Assembly: GCA_910584475.1 (NCBI GenBank)
Contig: CAJUBD010000003.1
Location: 62,001-126,000, forward strand
Reading direction: 5' to 3'
From: an uncultured Treponema sp.
GTDB taxonomy: Bacteria; Spirochaetota; Spirochaetia; Treponematales; Treponemataceae
Length of the DNA: 64,000 bases
A model generated the notes under the pieces. It was not told where the DNA came from. It saw only the letters and a program-made list of their open reading frames with translations, and searched no databases. A program made the position numbers and the translations under genes. Below, in pieces: positions 40,403 to 47,697 of this stretch. Numbering within the stretch: the first letter of the stretch is position 1; each line of letters begins with the position of its first letter.

Positions 40403-41569
40403 TTATTCTTCCGACTTGACATTGTTCCATTTGAACATGATGTTTGCGTTTGCGGGAACCTCTTTTGCGGAAACCACATATTTTCCACTGTTGCTACAAA
40501 ACTGGACATCCTTTATCGGGGTTTCTTTTTCTCCTGACTGCAAGAACGCCTTTCCGTTGTAGTCTTGGAAAAATCTGACATCCGATATGTCAAGTTCAAT
40601 AGCCACATACTCAGCAAAATACGGAATATGCAGTCCAGTTCCGCCAATGTCCCTGCGGAGTTGCGCATTCGTCACGATTTCGCCAGTAAAGAACAGTTTA
40701 TCCTTTTCAGTTCCTTTGATTTCATAGTCAAGCAGAATCGGATTCCGCCTGAATTCATCCTGATTGCGAACTGTCGCTTTAGGCAAAAACTGCTGATGCT
40801 GAATGCCGAAACCAGTCCTTATGCGGTCACGGTAAATAACAGGATATTCAGGAGCATCAACAAGCGCGGAGCCTGTGTATGTTACAACTGCCTGTCCCTG
40901 CTCACACTCCATTACAGAACCACGAATCTTGATATGCACATGGTAGTAGTTCATCACTGTTTCTGTGGGGCGTTTGCTTCTCTTTGTGTCTGCCTCCACT
41001 TGTATCAGTTCGTTTTTTGCCGACTTCAGTTTTGACTCAAACGCCTTGTATTCCGTCTCAAGTGCTGCGCTGTTCTTTATCCATCCTTTTTTTAGAATGT
41101 CTGGATTATTCTTTTCCCTATTCAATGCCGTTATTACATCGAACTTAAGGTTAGCTAAATCGGTCCAAAACTTCACCGTTTTTTTATTTCCAATCCGCTT
41201 GATAAATGCGTCCAGCTTTCGCTTCTTTTCTCCTGTGTCGCAGTCTGCCATTGAAATTGAGTTTTTATCCCGTATAAATACAAGGACGGGAATTCCTCTC
41301 TCCACGGCATAATTGTATTCTTGTTCCGTAAAACTTATGCCCTCATCGGGATTGATACTGCCATACCTTCCCGCGATGACCATAACAAGCATATCGGAAT
41401 CCGCAATGCTTTCTTTTATGACTTCCCACACTGTTCCATTACGTGCGCCAAACGATTCCATGCCGTTGACCATATAGCCGTTCATAAACAGCCTCTGCAT
41501 CACTTTCTCTCTAACTTCCTTCAAGTCCTCGTATGTAGAACTCAAAAACACAGAATACTTTCTGTCCAT
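40403..41569 (-). CDS. DUF4062 (TIR-like) domain protein at the head of the retroelement cassette
   Basis: 388 residues. The N-terminus YSVFLSSTYEDLKEVREKVM (4-23), GYMVNGMESF and ADSDMLVMVIAGRYGS near 55-70 with GISFTEQEYNYAVERGIPVL are diagnostic of DUF4062, a TIR/flavodoxin-like domain found in NTPase-linked and defence-type proteins. Residues 165-200 are a charged coiled coil, and 210-380 a beta-rich domain without a name. GGAGG lies eight bases before the ATG. The variable protein starts 61 bases downstream, so both are likely on one transcript. Confidence 0.75.
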   Translation of the reverse strand: MDRKYSVFLSSTYEDLKEVREKVMQRLFMNGYMVNGMESFGARNGTVWEVIKESIADSDMLVMVIAGRYGSINPDEGISFTEQEYNYAVERGIPVLVFIRDKNSISMADCDTGEKKRKLDAFIKRIGNKKTVKFWTDLANLKFDVITALNREKNNPDILKKGWIKNSAALETEYKAFESKLKSAKNELIQVEADTKRSKRPTETVMNYYHVHIKIRGSVMECEQGQAVVTYTGSALVDAPEYPVIYRDRIRTGFGIQHQQFLPKATVRNQDEFRRNPILLDYEIKGTEKDKLFFTGEIVTNAQLRRDIGGTGLHIPYFAEYVAIELDISDVRFFQDYNGKAFLQSGEKETPIKDVQFCSNSGKYVVSAKEVPANANIMFKWNNVKSEE

Positions 41570-41639
41570 AACAGACCTCCTAAATATTATTTTTCAAATT
41601 ACGCCGCCCGACTTTCCGAACGGCGCAACAAGTTGCCAA

Positions 41640-41885
41640 GATGTCATTCCGAGCGAAGCCGAGGAATCTTTTTAACGGCGGACTTCTATTTCCCAAAAGA
41701 CTTCTCCGCTTCGTTCGCTACGCTCGCTTCGGGCGAGGTAACATGCTCGCGCCTCATTGCGAGCCATCGTTAGACAGCGTGGCAATCCACTTGTAGAAAT
41801 GGATTGCTTCGTCGCTACCGCTCCTCGCAATGAGGCGCAAGTCTTCGACTTGCTAACGAGTTTTCGCAAGCGAAAACTCGCGAGA
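41640..41885. repeat. dispersed palindromic repeats right of the retroelement
   Basis: CATTGCGAGCCATCG..GGCAATCCACTT-GTAGAAA-TGGATTGCTTCGTCGCTACC..CTCCTCGCAATGAGG (41754-41836) is the better-preserved copy of the repeat at 36540-36620. Next to it lie CATTCCGAGCGAAGCCGAGG (41644) and a perfect hairpin CGAGTTTTCGC-AA-GCGAAAACTCG near 41858-41882. Confidence 0.7.
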
Positions 41886-41915
41886 AAAACCTCTCCATTC
41901 TCAATTACTTATTCC

Positions 41916-42644
41916 CTATTCCTTATTATTTGCGACGCTTCGCGTCCCTTTCTTCCCGCCGAGCACTTCCCGCTTGTAATGCTCTATCTCGGTGTTCGCA
42001 TACGCGATGAAAGGGGCGTAGTCCGCCTCGCCTTCAATGACGGCGCGTGCGTTCACGTTGGTCGCAAGTTCCTTGTACGCCTCGTCGCTCGCGGTGCGGG
42101 CGGCCTTGAGCGCGCCTGCGGTCTTCGCCGAGCGTTCGTCCGTCCTCTGCGCCGTCAGTTCCCTCACGCTCTCGTTCGCCGCCTTGAGCTGCTCCACGAA
42201 CACGGAAAGTCCAAGTTTTTTCACCTGCGCCTTGAACTTGCCTTCCAAGTCCTGGATGAAATTCACGAGCAAGCCGGTCTCCGCGTCCAGCTGCGACTGC
42301 GGATTTATCTTGTAGTCCTTGATGTGCTGGCTCAAGACCGCCGCCGCGTCCGCCATCTCCGACAGGGGGAAGCCCACATAGCCCTTCACCGCCCTCTTGT
42401 AGCCCGCGTAAAGCTGCCCTCGGAGGCGGTCTGCCGCCGCAATCTTGTCCGTCGTGAGGCTTTTCGCGGAAATCTGCAAGTTCTCGTCCTCCGCCGCCAC
42501 CGCCTTTTTAAGCGCGTCAACCTGCGGCGCGCACTTTTCGGCAACCGCCTCGTCCTTTTGCGCCCGCTGTGCCACGTTCGAGACGAAAAGAAAATGCGCC
42601 GCGTTGTTCATTCCGCCCAAATAAATTGCCTGAATCTGTTCCAT
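41916..42644 (-). CDS. DUF6261 family protein
   Basis: 242 residues, almost entirely helical and Ala-rich, no signal peptide. The opening QIQAIYLGGMNNAAHFLFVS and the periodic heptads, with an internal KGYVGFPLSEMADAAAVL segment near 87-105, match DUF6261, seen mostly in gut and oral Bacteroidota and in treponemes and without known function. The end GGKKGTRSVANNKE is a basic tail. GAGGGAAG precedes the ATG. It could form coiled coils. The codon use is GC-rich, like the retroelement genes, so it may have been acquired with them. Confidence 0.7.
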   Translation of the reverse strand: MEQIQAIYLGGMNNAAHFLFVSNVAQRAQKDEAVAEKCAPQVDALKKAVAAEDENLQISAKSLTTDKIAAADRLRGQLYAGYKRAVKGYVGFPLSEMADAAAVLSQHIKDYKINPQSQLDAETGLLVNFIQDLEGKFKAQVKKLGLSVFVEQLKAANESVRELTAQRTDERSAKTAGALKAARTASDEAYKELATNVNARAVIEGEADYAPFIAYANTEIEHYKREVLGGKKGTRSVANNKE

Positions 42645-42803
42645 ACTTCCCTCTTATAAAAATCAATCCATTTTGAATTACAGTTTTTCAAAACTGTAAT
42701 TTCGCCCGCGACAGCAAATTGTTGCGACGCGCACAGGCATATGATAAAGTTCGCGACGCAAACTTTGACGGCGCGCCGTTTTCGCACGTTTTGTTTCTCG
42801 GGG

Positions 42804-43145
42804 ACGAATCTTGCACGAAAAATTCATCCCCGCCGAACTTTGGAAGGCGATCCTGCCCGCCAAATTCCTTGCCACAAAACCTTGCGGAAGAATCCTGCGC
42901 GCGGAATTCATCCCCGCAAAACTTTTTCAAGCACCCTTACCCACCAATTCCTTTGTCGCAAAACTTTGATATGAGAATTTGCCGCGCCAAATTTCTTCTC
43001 CCAAAATGTCAGAAAGAAATTTTGTGCGCATTCTCGCCAATATTTTTTTGTTTGCAGGAATTCTGTGAGCCAAATTCCTTCCCGCAAAATGCCAGGAACA
43101 AATTTGTTGTGCCAGATTTGCCGCCAAAAAATGCCGGGAATCCGC
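42804..43145. repeat. degenerate 41-42-base tandem array, about eight units
   Basis: Successive units carry the same landmarks: CTTGC/CTGC, CCGCCAAATTCC or close forms, then CCGCAAAAC and a purine-rich link, at steps of 41-42 bases. Units differ by 20-40 percent. Both strands are open in at least one frame for long stretches, giving 14-residue peptide repeats on paper (minus strand FCGxEFxxQD), but no ribosome site or family supports a gene. The rest of 42645-43394 holds no gene. Confidence 0.65.
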
Positions 43146-43284
43146 AAAACAAAAAACTTCTTCAAAAACCGATTGCGCGAAGGTGGAATGGGCATAAAAA
43201 AGGCGCGGCGCGAGCCGAATGCGACCCGCGTTTCGCGCCTGTGAAGTGAAAATGTACGTGAGAAAAAATTATGTGGTCGTTTTA

Positions 43285-43295
43285 CCCCCCCCCCC
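43285..43295. repeat. run of 11 C (11 G on the minus strand)
   Basis: The run ends next to CATAC, so on the minus strand ATG is followed by ten further G and an open frame to 42908 (129 codons). Runs of this length slip during replication and switch expression in spirochaetes. Whether a gene is under control here is unclear. Confidence 0.7.
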
Positions 43296-43394
43296 ATACA
43301 TATATACGAATGCGTTTTGCATGTTTGCCGTTTTCTTAAACATCTTGTGATATATTATATCACATTTTTCCGCAGATGTCAATGACAAAGGGAA

Positions 43395-44492
43395 TTATTC
43401 GCCGAATGCGTTTTTCACGCTTTGGTAGACTGAAACGCCTTCGAAGACTAGCCTTCCGCCCGATACGGACACCTTTCCCAAAACGCGCACGGGGAGCGCG
43501 GAATCGATTTGCGGAACCGGCAAAAAGTCGAATTCCACGCGCACGATTCCTTCCACATTTTTCATGTCCTCGTAGCCCACGAGCAAATCAAACGAACACG
43601 AATTTTCCGCCGATGAGAAATTTGAAACCCGCCCGCTCCAGTCCACATAGCAATCGAGGTAAAGTTCAGGGCTTGAGGCCACTTGCTCGTAGGAAAAATT
43701 GTCCTTCAAGGAATCAAACGTGGGCGCACGCAAATATCCCATCATTTCGCGGCATTTTTGCTTTATGGAGCGAGTCGCGTTTGAATTCAGAATCCTGTTC
43801 AGTTCGCGCTGGGCGGCGTTGTCTCGGTATTCTTGGAAAAATTTCGCCGAATCGTTGTACGCCGTCTTTATTTCCTTCGCGCTCAAATTGAATTTGAAGT
43901 TGGCGGAATTCTCTTCGGCGGCATTCGCGTTTTCGCTGACGGTGAGCATCAAAGATGAAAGGTCGGCGCGACCTTTGGCGGCAAAATGATTTCGCGGCCA
44001 AAACAAGACTGCAAGGCATCCCGCCATCGCCCCGAAAACCAATGCCAAGACTAAGTTGCGGATGTGGCGCGGGTTCGGCCCGAGCGGCGGATAACAAATC
44101 TCAATCGAGCCATCGTCAACACAACGACAAATCGCCTCGTAGTCGCCGTGCTCGCGGACGAATTTCAAGGCACGGTTTGCGTCTTTGTTCTGCGGCTCGA
44201 AGTCAAAAATGTCGAGGTAATATTGCACGGCGCGGTCGGTCTCGCCCCGCCGCAAAAAAATCGCCGCCTGCGCCAAAAGCAGATTCGCGTCGTTGATTCT
44301 TATTTCGCGCGCGTGGTTGAAATTGAGCGACGCGCTTCCCGTGTCTCCGGCGTACAAAAACGCCAGCCCCAAAGTATAGTAAAAGTCGAAGCTGTCTTCG
44401 TAGTTTTCGCGTCTTGAATTCAAAAGAGAAATCGCATCGGAAAATTTGCGGCATCTCATCAAATAGCGCGCTTGATCTATCGCGTTTTTCAC
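43395..44492 (-). CDS. membrane-anchored TPR protein
   Basis: 365 residues from a GTG that overlaps the stop of the gene before (GTGA), with GGAG upstream. Residues 1-115 contain three TPR-like repeats (FYYTLGLAFLYAGDTGSASL, LLLAQAAIFLRRGETDRAVQ). A single hydrophobic helix lies at about 146-165, so the TPR part is cytoplasmic and the rest periplasmic. The C-terminal 120 residues are beta-rich (LYLDCYVDWSGRVSNF near 288) and resemble an OB-like domain. Last gene of the rpe-led operon; such TPR/one-helix proteins are common in treponemes without known role. Confidence 0.75.
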   Translation of the reverse strand: MKNAIDQARYLMRCRKFSDAISLLNSRRENYEDSFDFYYTLGLAFLYAGDTGSASLNFNHAREIRINDANLLLAQAAIFLRRGETDRAVQYYLDIFDFEPQNKDANRALKFVREHGDYEAICRCVDDGSIEICYPPLGPNPRHIRNLVLALVFGAMAGCLAVLFWPRNHFAAKGRADLSSLMLTVSENANAAEENSANFKFNLSAKEIKTAYNDSAKFFQEYRDNAAQRELNRILNSNATRSIKQKCREMMGYLRAPTFDSLKDNFSYEQVASSPELYLDCYVDWSGRVSNFSSAENSCSFDLLVGYEDMKNVEGIVRVEFDFLPVPQIDSALPVRVLGKVSVSGGRLVFEGVSVYQSVKNAFGE

Positions 44493-45910
44493 CTGCGGCT
44501 CCTCAAAATTTCAAGAACCTCATTTATCTCTGCTTGAAGTTCTTGGATTTTCTCGCGGTTTACGGCAGGGTCGGTTTGCTCGAGCGCGTTTATCTGGTCT
44601 ATGAGACGCTGCACATATTGCGGATTTATTTTCATAGGATCAAGATAATTCCTTTCGGTTTCAAAATCAATCTGTTCCGCATCTTCCTTCGGAGAGGACG
44701 GAGAAACAGGAATGCCGTCTTGTGGCGCAATCTCGAACGGCATCTGCGGCTCTTCGATTTCGGGTGGCGGCAAAAATTCCGCCATGGGCACATAAGGCTT
44801 TAGAAGTTCCGCGTCGTCTTGAAAATCAGCATTTGAAAAATTTATCTTGTACGAATAGAGGATTTCAGATTCCATCGGAACAGGAAATTTTTCCCAAAAA
44901 AGCGCGAGGCTTGAATTGTTGTACGCCAAGACGGAAGTGAACGGTCGCCCCTCGACAAAAACTCCTTCAGGGCGCGACGCTTCGATGACGTTCTTGTTCG
45001 CCATGGCGACATTACTCGGCGGAGTGATTTCATCGCCATAAAGCGAAAAGCAAAGAGCGTGCCTTCCGTCGCTTGTGATGACCCAATTGTTTTCGGGCGA
45101 AGGCTGGAAAGAAAATTCGCTTGATACGGCGACATTCGCCGGAGTCCTGAAATGGGCGGCGCGGCTTTCGCCTAAAATCGTATTGTACACTACTTTCAGC
45201 GCGAAGTCGTGTTTCTTTCTGTCTCGGTTCAAAATCGAATACGAAATTAAAATGCAGTTGGCTTCGCCCGCAGGCTTTCTCGACGAGAGCACATAATTAG
45301 CCTTCACTTCCGCAATGTCCCTGACTTTATAAGTGATTGTCACAAAATCACTGCCGGATTCGAAAGCGCATGCGACATTGCCCGAAGTGTTCAGCCGATA
45401 TTCGATTCCATCTATGAAAAGAGAACCATATGTAGACTCGCCAAGATCGCGCTGCTCCACCACCGGAATCCAAGAATCCTGTTTATTGCCGTCATCTTCG
45501 ATGAAAAGCAAGACGGCTCCGTTTTCCATCACTGACTGAATTTTTACGATACCATGTGAAACGGAAAAAGTTTCGTAAATTTTTTTTGACGAAGAGTCCT
45601 TGGAAGCGGATTGCGCAGTGCTTGTCTTTTTCGCTTCCGTTGCTTTTTTTGTCAAAATGTCCGTATTTTTTTCATCGGGGTATGAAGCACCCTTTTTGGC
45701 GGAAGATTTTTTGGCAGCCGCCTCCGCTTTTTTTGCGGACAGTCTCGCGTTTCTTTCAGCTTTTTTGGCTGCCTTTTTTGCCGCGCGTTCAGCCTTCTTG
45801 TCGGAAGTGCTTTCAATTTTTTCAGGCTCGGAATTTTTGCTTTTTTTCGCGAAAGACAAATTCGGCGCAAGCAGAAAAACGCACAAAAGCGACACAAGTA
45901 TTTTTTTCAT
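44489..45910 (-). CDS. secreted protein with Lys/Ala-rich N-terminal segment
   Basis: 473 residues. Signal peptide 1-21 (LLAPNLSFA). Residues 22-110 are low-complexity Lys/Ala/Glu/Ser, probably a periplasmic spacer or peptidoglycan-binding stalk. 115-360 is a beta-rich domain with FSVSHGIVKIQSV at its head and FALKVVYNTILGES near 230. A Pro-rich stretch (365-405) and a C-terminal coiled coil (425-470) follow. The start has GGAGA upstream and overlaps the previous stop (ATGA). Reminiscent of treponemal periplasmic proteins; no named family. Confidence 0.75.
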   Translation of the reverse strand: MKKILVSLLCVFLLAPNLSFAKKSKNSEPEKIESTSDKKAERAAKKAAKKAERNARLSAKKAEAAAKKSSAKKGASYPDEKNTDILTKKATEAKKTSTAQSASKDSSSKKIYETFSVSHGIVKIQSVMENGAVLLFIEDDGNKQDSWIPVVEQRDLGESTYGSLFIDGIEYRLNTSGNVACAFESGSDFVTITYKVRDIAEVKANYVLSSRKPAGEANCILISYSILNRDRKKHDFALKVVYNTILGESRAAHFRTPANVAVSSEFSFQPSPENNWVITSDGRHALCFSLYGDEITPPSNVAMANKNVIEASRPEGVFVEGRPFTSVLAYNNSSLALFWEKFPVPMESEILYSYKINFSNADFQDDAELLKPYVPMAEFLPPPEIEEPQMPFEIAPQDGIPVSPSSPKEDAEQIDFETERNYLDPMKINPQYVQRLIDQINALEQTDPAVNREKIQELQAEINEVLEILRSRR

Positions 45911-46806
45911 CGTCCGTTCTCCCTGTCAAGAAGGTTCTGCGCCTCGGCCGCGGAAATTTTGAGCCTTTGCAAAGCGTCCTGAATGGAAAAAGGTTCGTTC
46001 ACCGGCGCGGCGTCTTCCGCCTCGCTTTTCGGCGACACGGCTTCTTGAGAAGAAGGACCTTTAGCCTCTTCAGAGTAAGGCGAAGCGTTCTTTCCGCGCA
46101 CGCCGAGCAAATTTTCCAATTCGTATCGGCGCAAAGTCTTTTCGTAATTCTCCTTCGAAGCCAAATAATTTTCGCCGGTCTGCTGGAGAATGTACAAAAG
46201 TTTTTCCTGCCTGTCATACGAATCTATCGAATCAAGCCTGTATTTCGCTTCCTTCGCCTTTTCGTCGGAAGGAAACTTTTCCACGATGCATTCGTAAAAA
46301 GGTCTAGCCTCGTCAAAATCATATCCTTCATAAAAGCATTCGCCAATCAAAAAAAGCGCGCTCGGATACATCATGTTGTCGGGATTTTCGTGGCAAAAAT
46401 CTCCGAGCGTCATCAATGCCTTGTCGTGGTCGCCCAAATTGAACAAAGCACGCCCCATTTGGTATTTCATGAGCGGAGCGTATTCGCTTTCAGGATACGA
46501 CGACAGAAAATATTCCGCGTCGGCATAGGCGCTCTGCCAGTCGCCAATTTGCACATCCGCCATCACAAGCATATACAACGCGCCGTCGCTTTGGTTTCGC
46601 CTGTCGGACAAAGCCCGCCTGAACAAAAAAGACGCGCTTTGATAGTCGCCGTCCGCATAAGCGTTGTAGGCGTTCGCCAAGGCGGTATCGGGCGAAAGAT
46701 TCTCGCCGTAATAATTTTTCGCGGAAACGAATTCCTGCGCAGACAAAAATGCGCCCAAACCGAAAATGCAAAAAAAGGTCGCCAGAATTCTCAATTTTAT
46801 TTTCAC
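45907..46806 (-). CDS. periplasmic TPR protein
   Basis: 299 residues from a GTG with GGAGAAA upstream, next to the rpe stop. Signal peptide 1-23. Residues 35-190 carry at least four TPR units (ANAYNAYADGDYQSASFLFR, YQMGRALFNLGDHDKALMTL, FLIGECFYEGYDFDEARPFY), similar to BamD/YbgF-like proteins but without a lipobox Cys. The final 90 residues are low complexity with Ser/Pro/Glu then a helix. Probably an envelope assembly scaffold working with the next two gene products, to which it is translationally coupled. Confidence 0.78.
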   Translation of the reverse strand: MKIKLRILATFFCIFGLGAFLSAQEFVSAKNYYGENLSPDTALANAYNAYADGDYQSASFLFRRALSDRRNQSDGALYMLVMADVQIGDWQSAYADAEYFLSSYPESEYAPLMKYQMGRALFNLGDHDKALMTLGDFCHENPDNMMYPSALFLIGECFYEGYDFDEARPFYECIVEKFPSDEKAKEAKYRLDSIDSYDRQEKLLYILQQTGENYLASKENYEKTLRRYELENLLGVRGKNASPYSEEAKGPSSQEAVSPKSEAEDAAPVNEPFSIQDALQRLKISAAEAQNLLDRENGR

Positions 46807-46807
46807 T

Positions 46808-47443
46808 TCAATTTCTCCAATTCAGCGTGCCCTTGAAGAACGCCGAGCCGGAAACAACTATGTCAACGCCGCTCTTCAAAACTTCATCCAAAGTCTGTCC
46901 ATTGACACCGCCGTCAACCGAAATCTTGTAATTCAAGCCGAGTTTTTCGCGAATTTCCACGAGGCGCGAGACTTTTTCAAGGCACTCGCCAATGAGCGTT
47001 TGTCCGCCAAAACCAGGTTCGACCGTCATTATCAATATAATATCGGCAAATTCCAGCAAATCCTGCACTTCTTCCACGGAGGTTTTCGGCTTGAGCGAAA
47101 TGCCGGCTTTTTTTCCGAGCGAGCGAATTTTCTTGAGCAACGCAGCAGAATCCGAGAGTACGCTTTCATAATGGAATGTAATCCAGTCCGCGCCGCATTC
47201 CGAAAAAGACTCGATTTGCCGCGCGGGATTTTCCGTCATCAAATGCACGTCGAACGGCAGGGCGGAAAGCGGGCGAATAGAACGGAGCACGACTTGTCCG
47301 AACGAAATTTCGGGCACGAACGCTCCGTCCATCACGTCAAAGTGGAGCGCGCCGGCATGGCTTGAGTTTATTTTTTTTACCGCGCCGGACAAGTCGGAAA
47401 AATCCGCGGAAAGCAAAGAAGGCGCAAGAATCCTATCTTCCAT
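46808..47443 (-). CDS. rpe: ribulose-phosphate 3-epimerase
   Basis: 211 residues from the ATG six bases behind TATAAT (the frame is open to 47536). LAPSLLSADFSDL opens the barrel; HFDVMDGAFVPEISFG near 34-49 has the metal His/Asp; FDVHLMTENP near 65, MTVEPGFGGQ near 139-148 and KISVDGGVNGQT near 175-186 (catalytic Asp) follow. It interconverts ribulose- and xylulose-5-phosphate in the pentose phosphate route. It heads an operon with three envelope genes that have no obvious link to it. Confidence 0.95.
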   Translation of the reverse strand: MEDRILAPSLLSADFSDLSGAVKKINSSHAGALHFDVMDGAFVPEISFGQVVLRSIRPLSALPFDVHLMTENPARQIESFSECGADWITFHYESVLSDSAALLKKIRSLGKKAGISLKPKTSVEEVQDLLEFADIILIMTVEPGFGGQTLIGECLEKVSRLVEIREKLGLNYKISVDGGVNGQTLDEVLKSGVDIVVSGSAFFKGTLNWRN

Positions 47444-47449
47444 TATCTT

Positions 47450-47455
47450 ATTATA
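47450..47455 (-). promoter_or_regulatory. -10 box of rpe, leaderless layout
   Basis: TATAAT on the minus strand, six bases before the ATG. The -35 element is weak (best TTACAA, 19 bases upstream). Confidence 0.6.
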
Positions 47456-47662
47456 GTAGCACGAAATCAATATTTTGTAAATAGTCATCAATAACTTCGT
47501 CGATGCCGTCCATTTTTTCATGCATAGGCGCGGCAACTAGGACTTTGTCATCGACAGAAGGCTCAGAAACCATCGATAGCATGGCACATGTTTGATACCA
47601 AAGCATTAAGTTCAGGATGTTTCTATTTGAAAATTGATTTACGGGTGAATGGGAAACGGTGC

Positions 47663-47691
47663 TTGCTCTTTCCCATTTTTTTTGCTACAAT
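47663..47691 (+). promoter_or_regulatory. promoter of uvrA, leaderless layout
   Basis: TTGCTC (47663-47668), 17-base spacer, TACAAT (47686-47691), six bases to the ATG at 47698. No SOS-box-like palindrome seen. Confidence 0.7.
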
Positions 47692-47697
47692 GTGCGC

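Noticed and set aside
42719..43249. 176-codon rightward frame rich in Pro, Asn, Phe and Cys
   Set aside because: Its repeats come from the DNA array, which is open on both strands; no start signal.
42908..43297. 129-codon leftward frame starting at the G11 run
   Set aside because: No ribosome site or recognisable protein; it reads through the degenerate tandem array. Kept only as a repeat and a finding.
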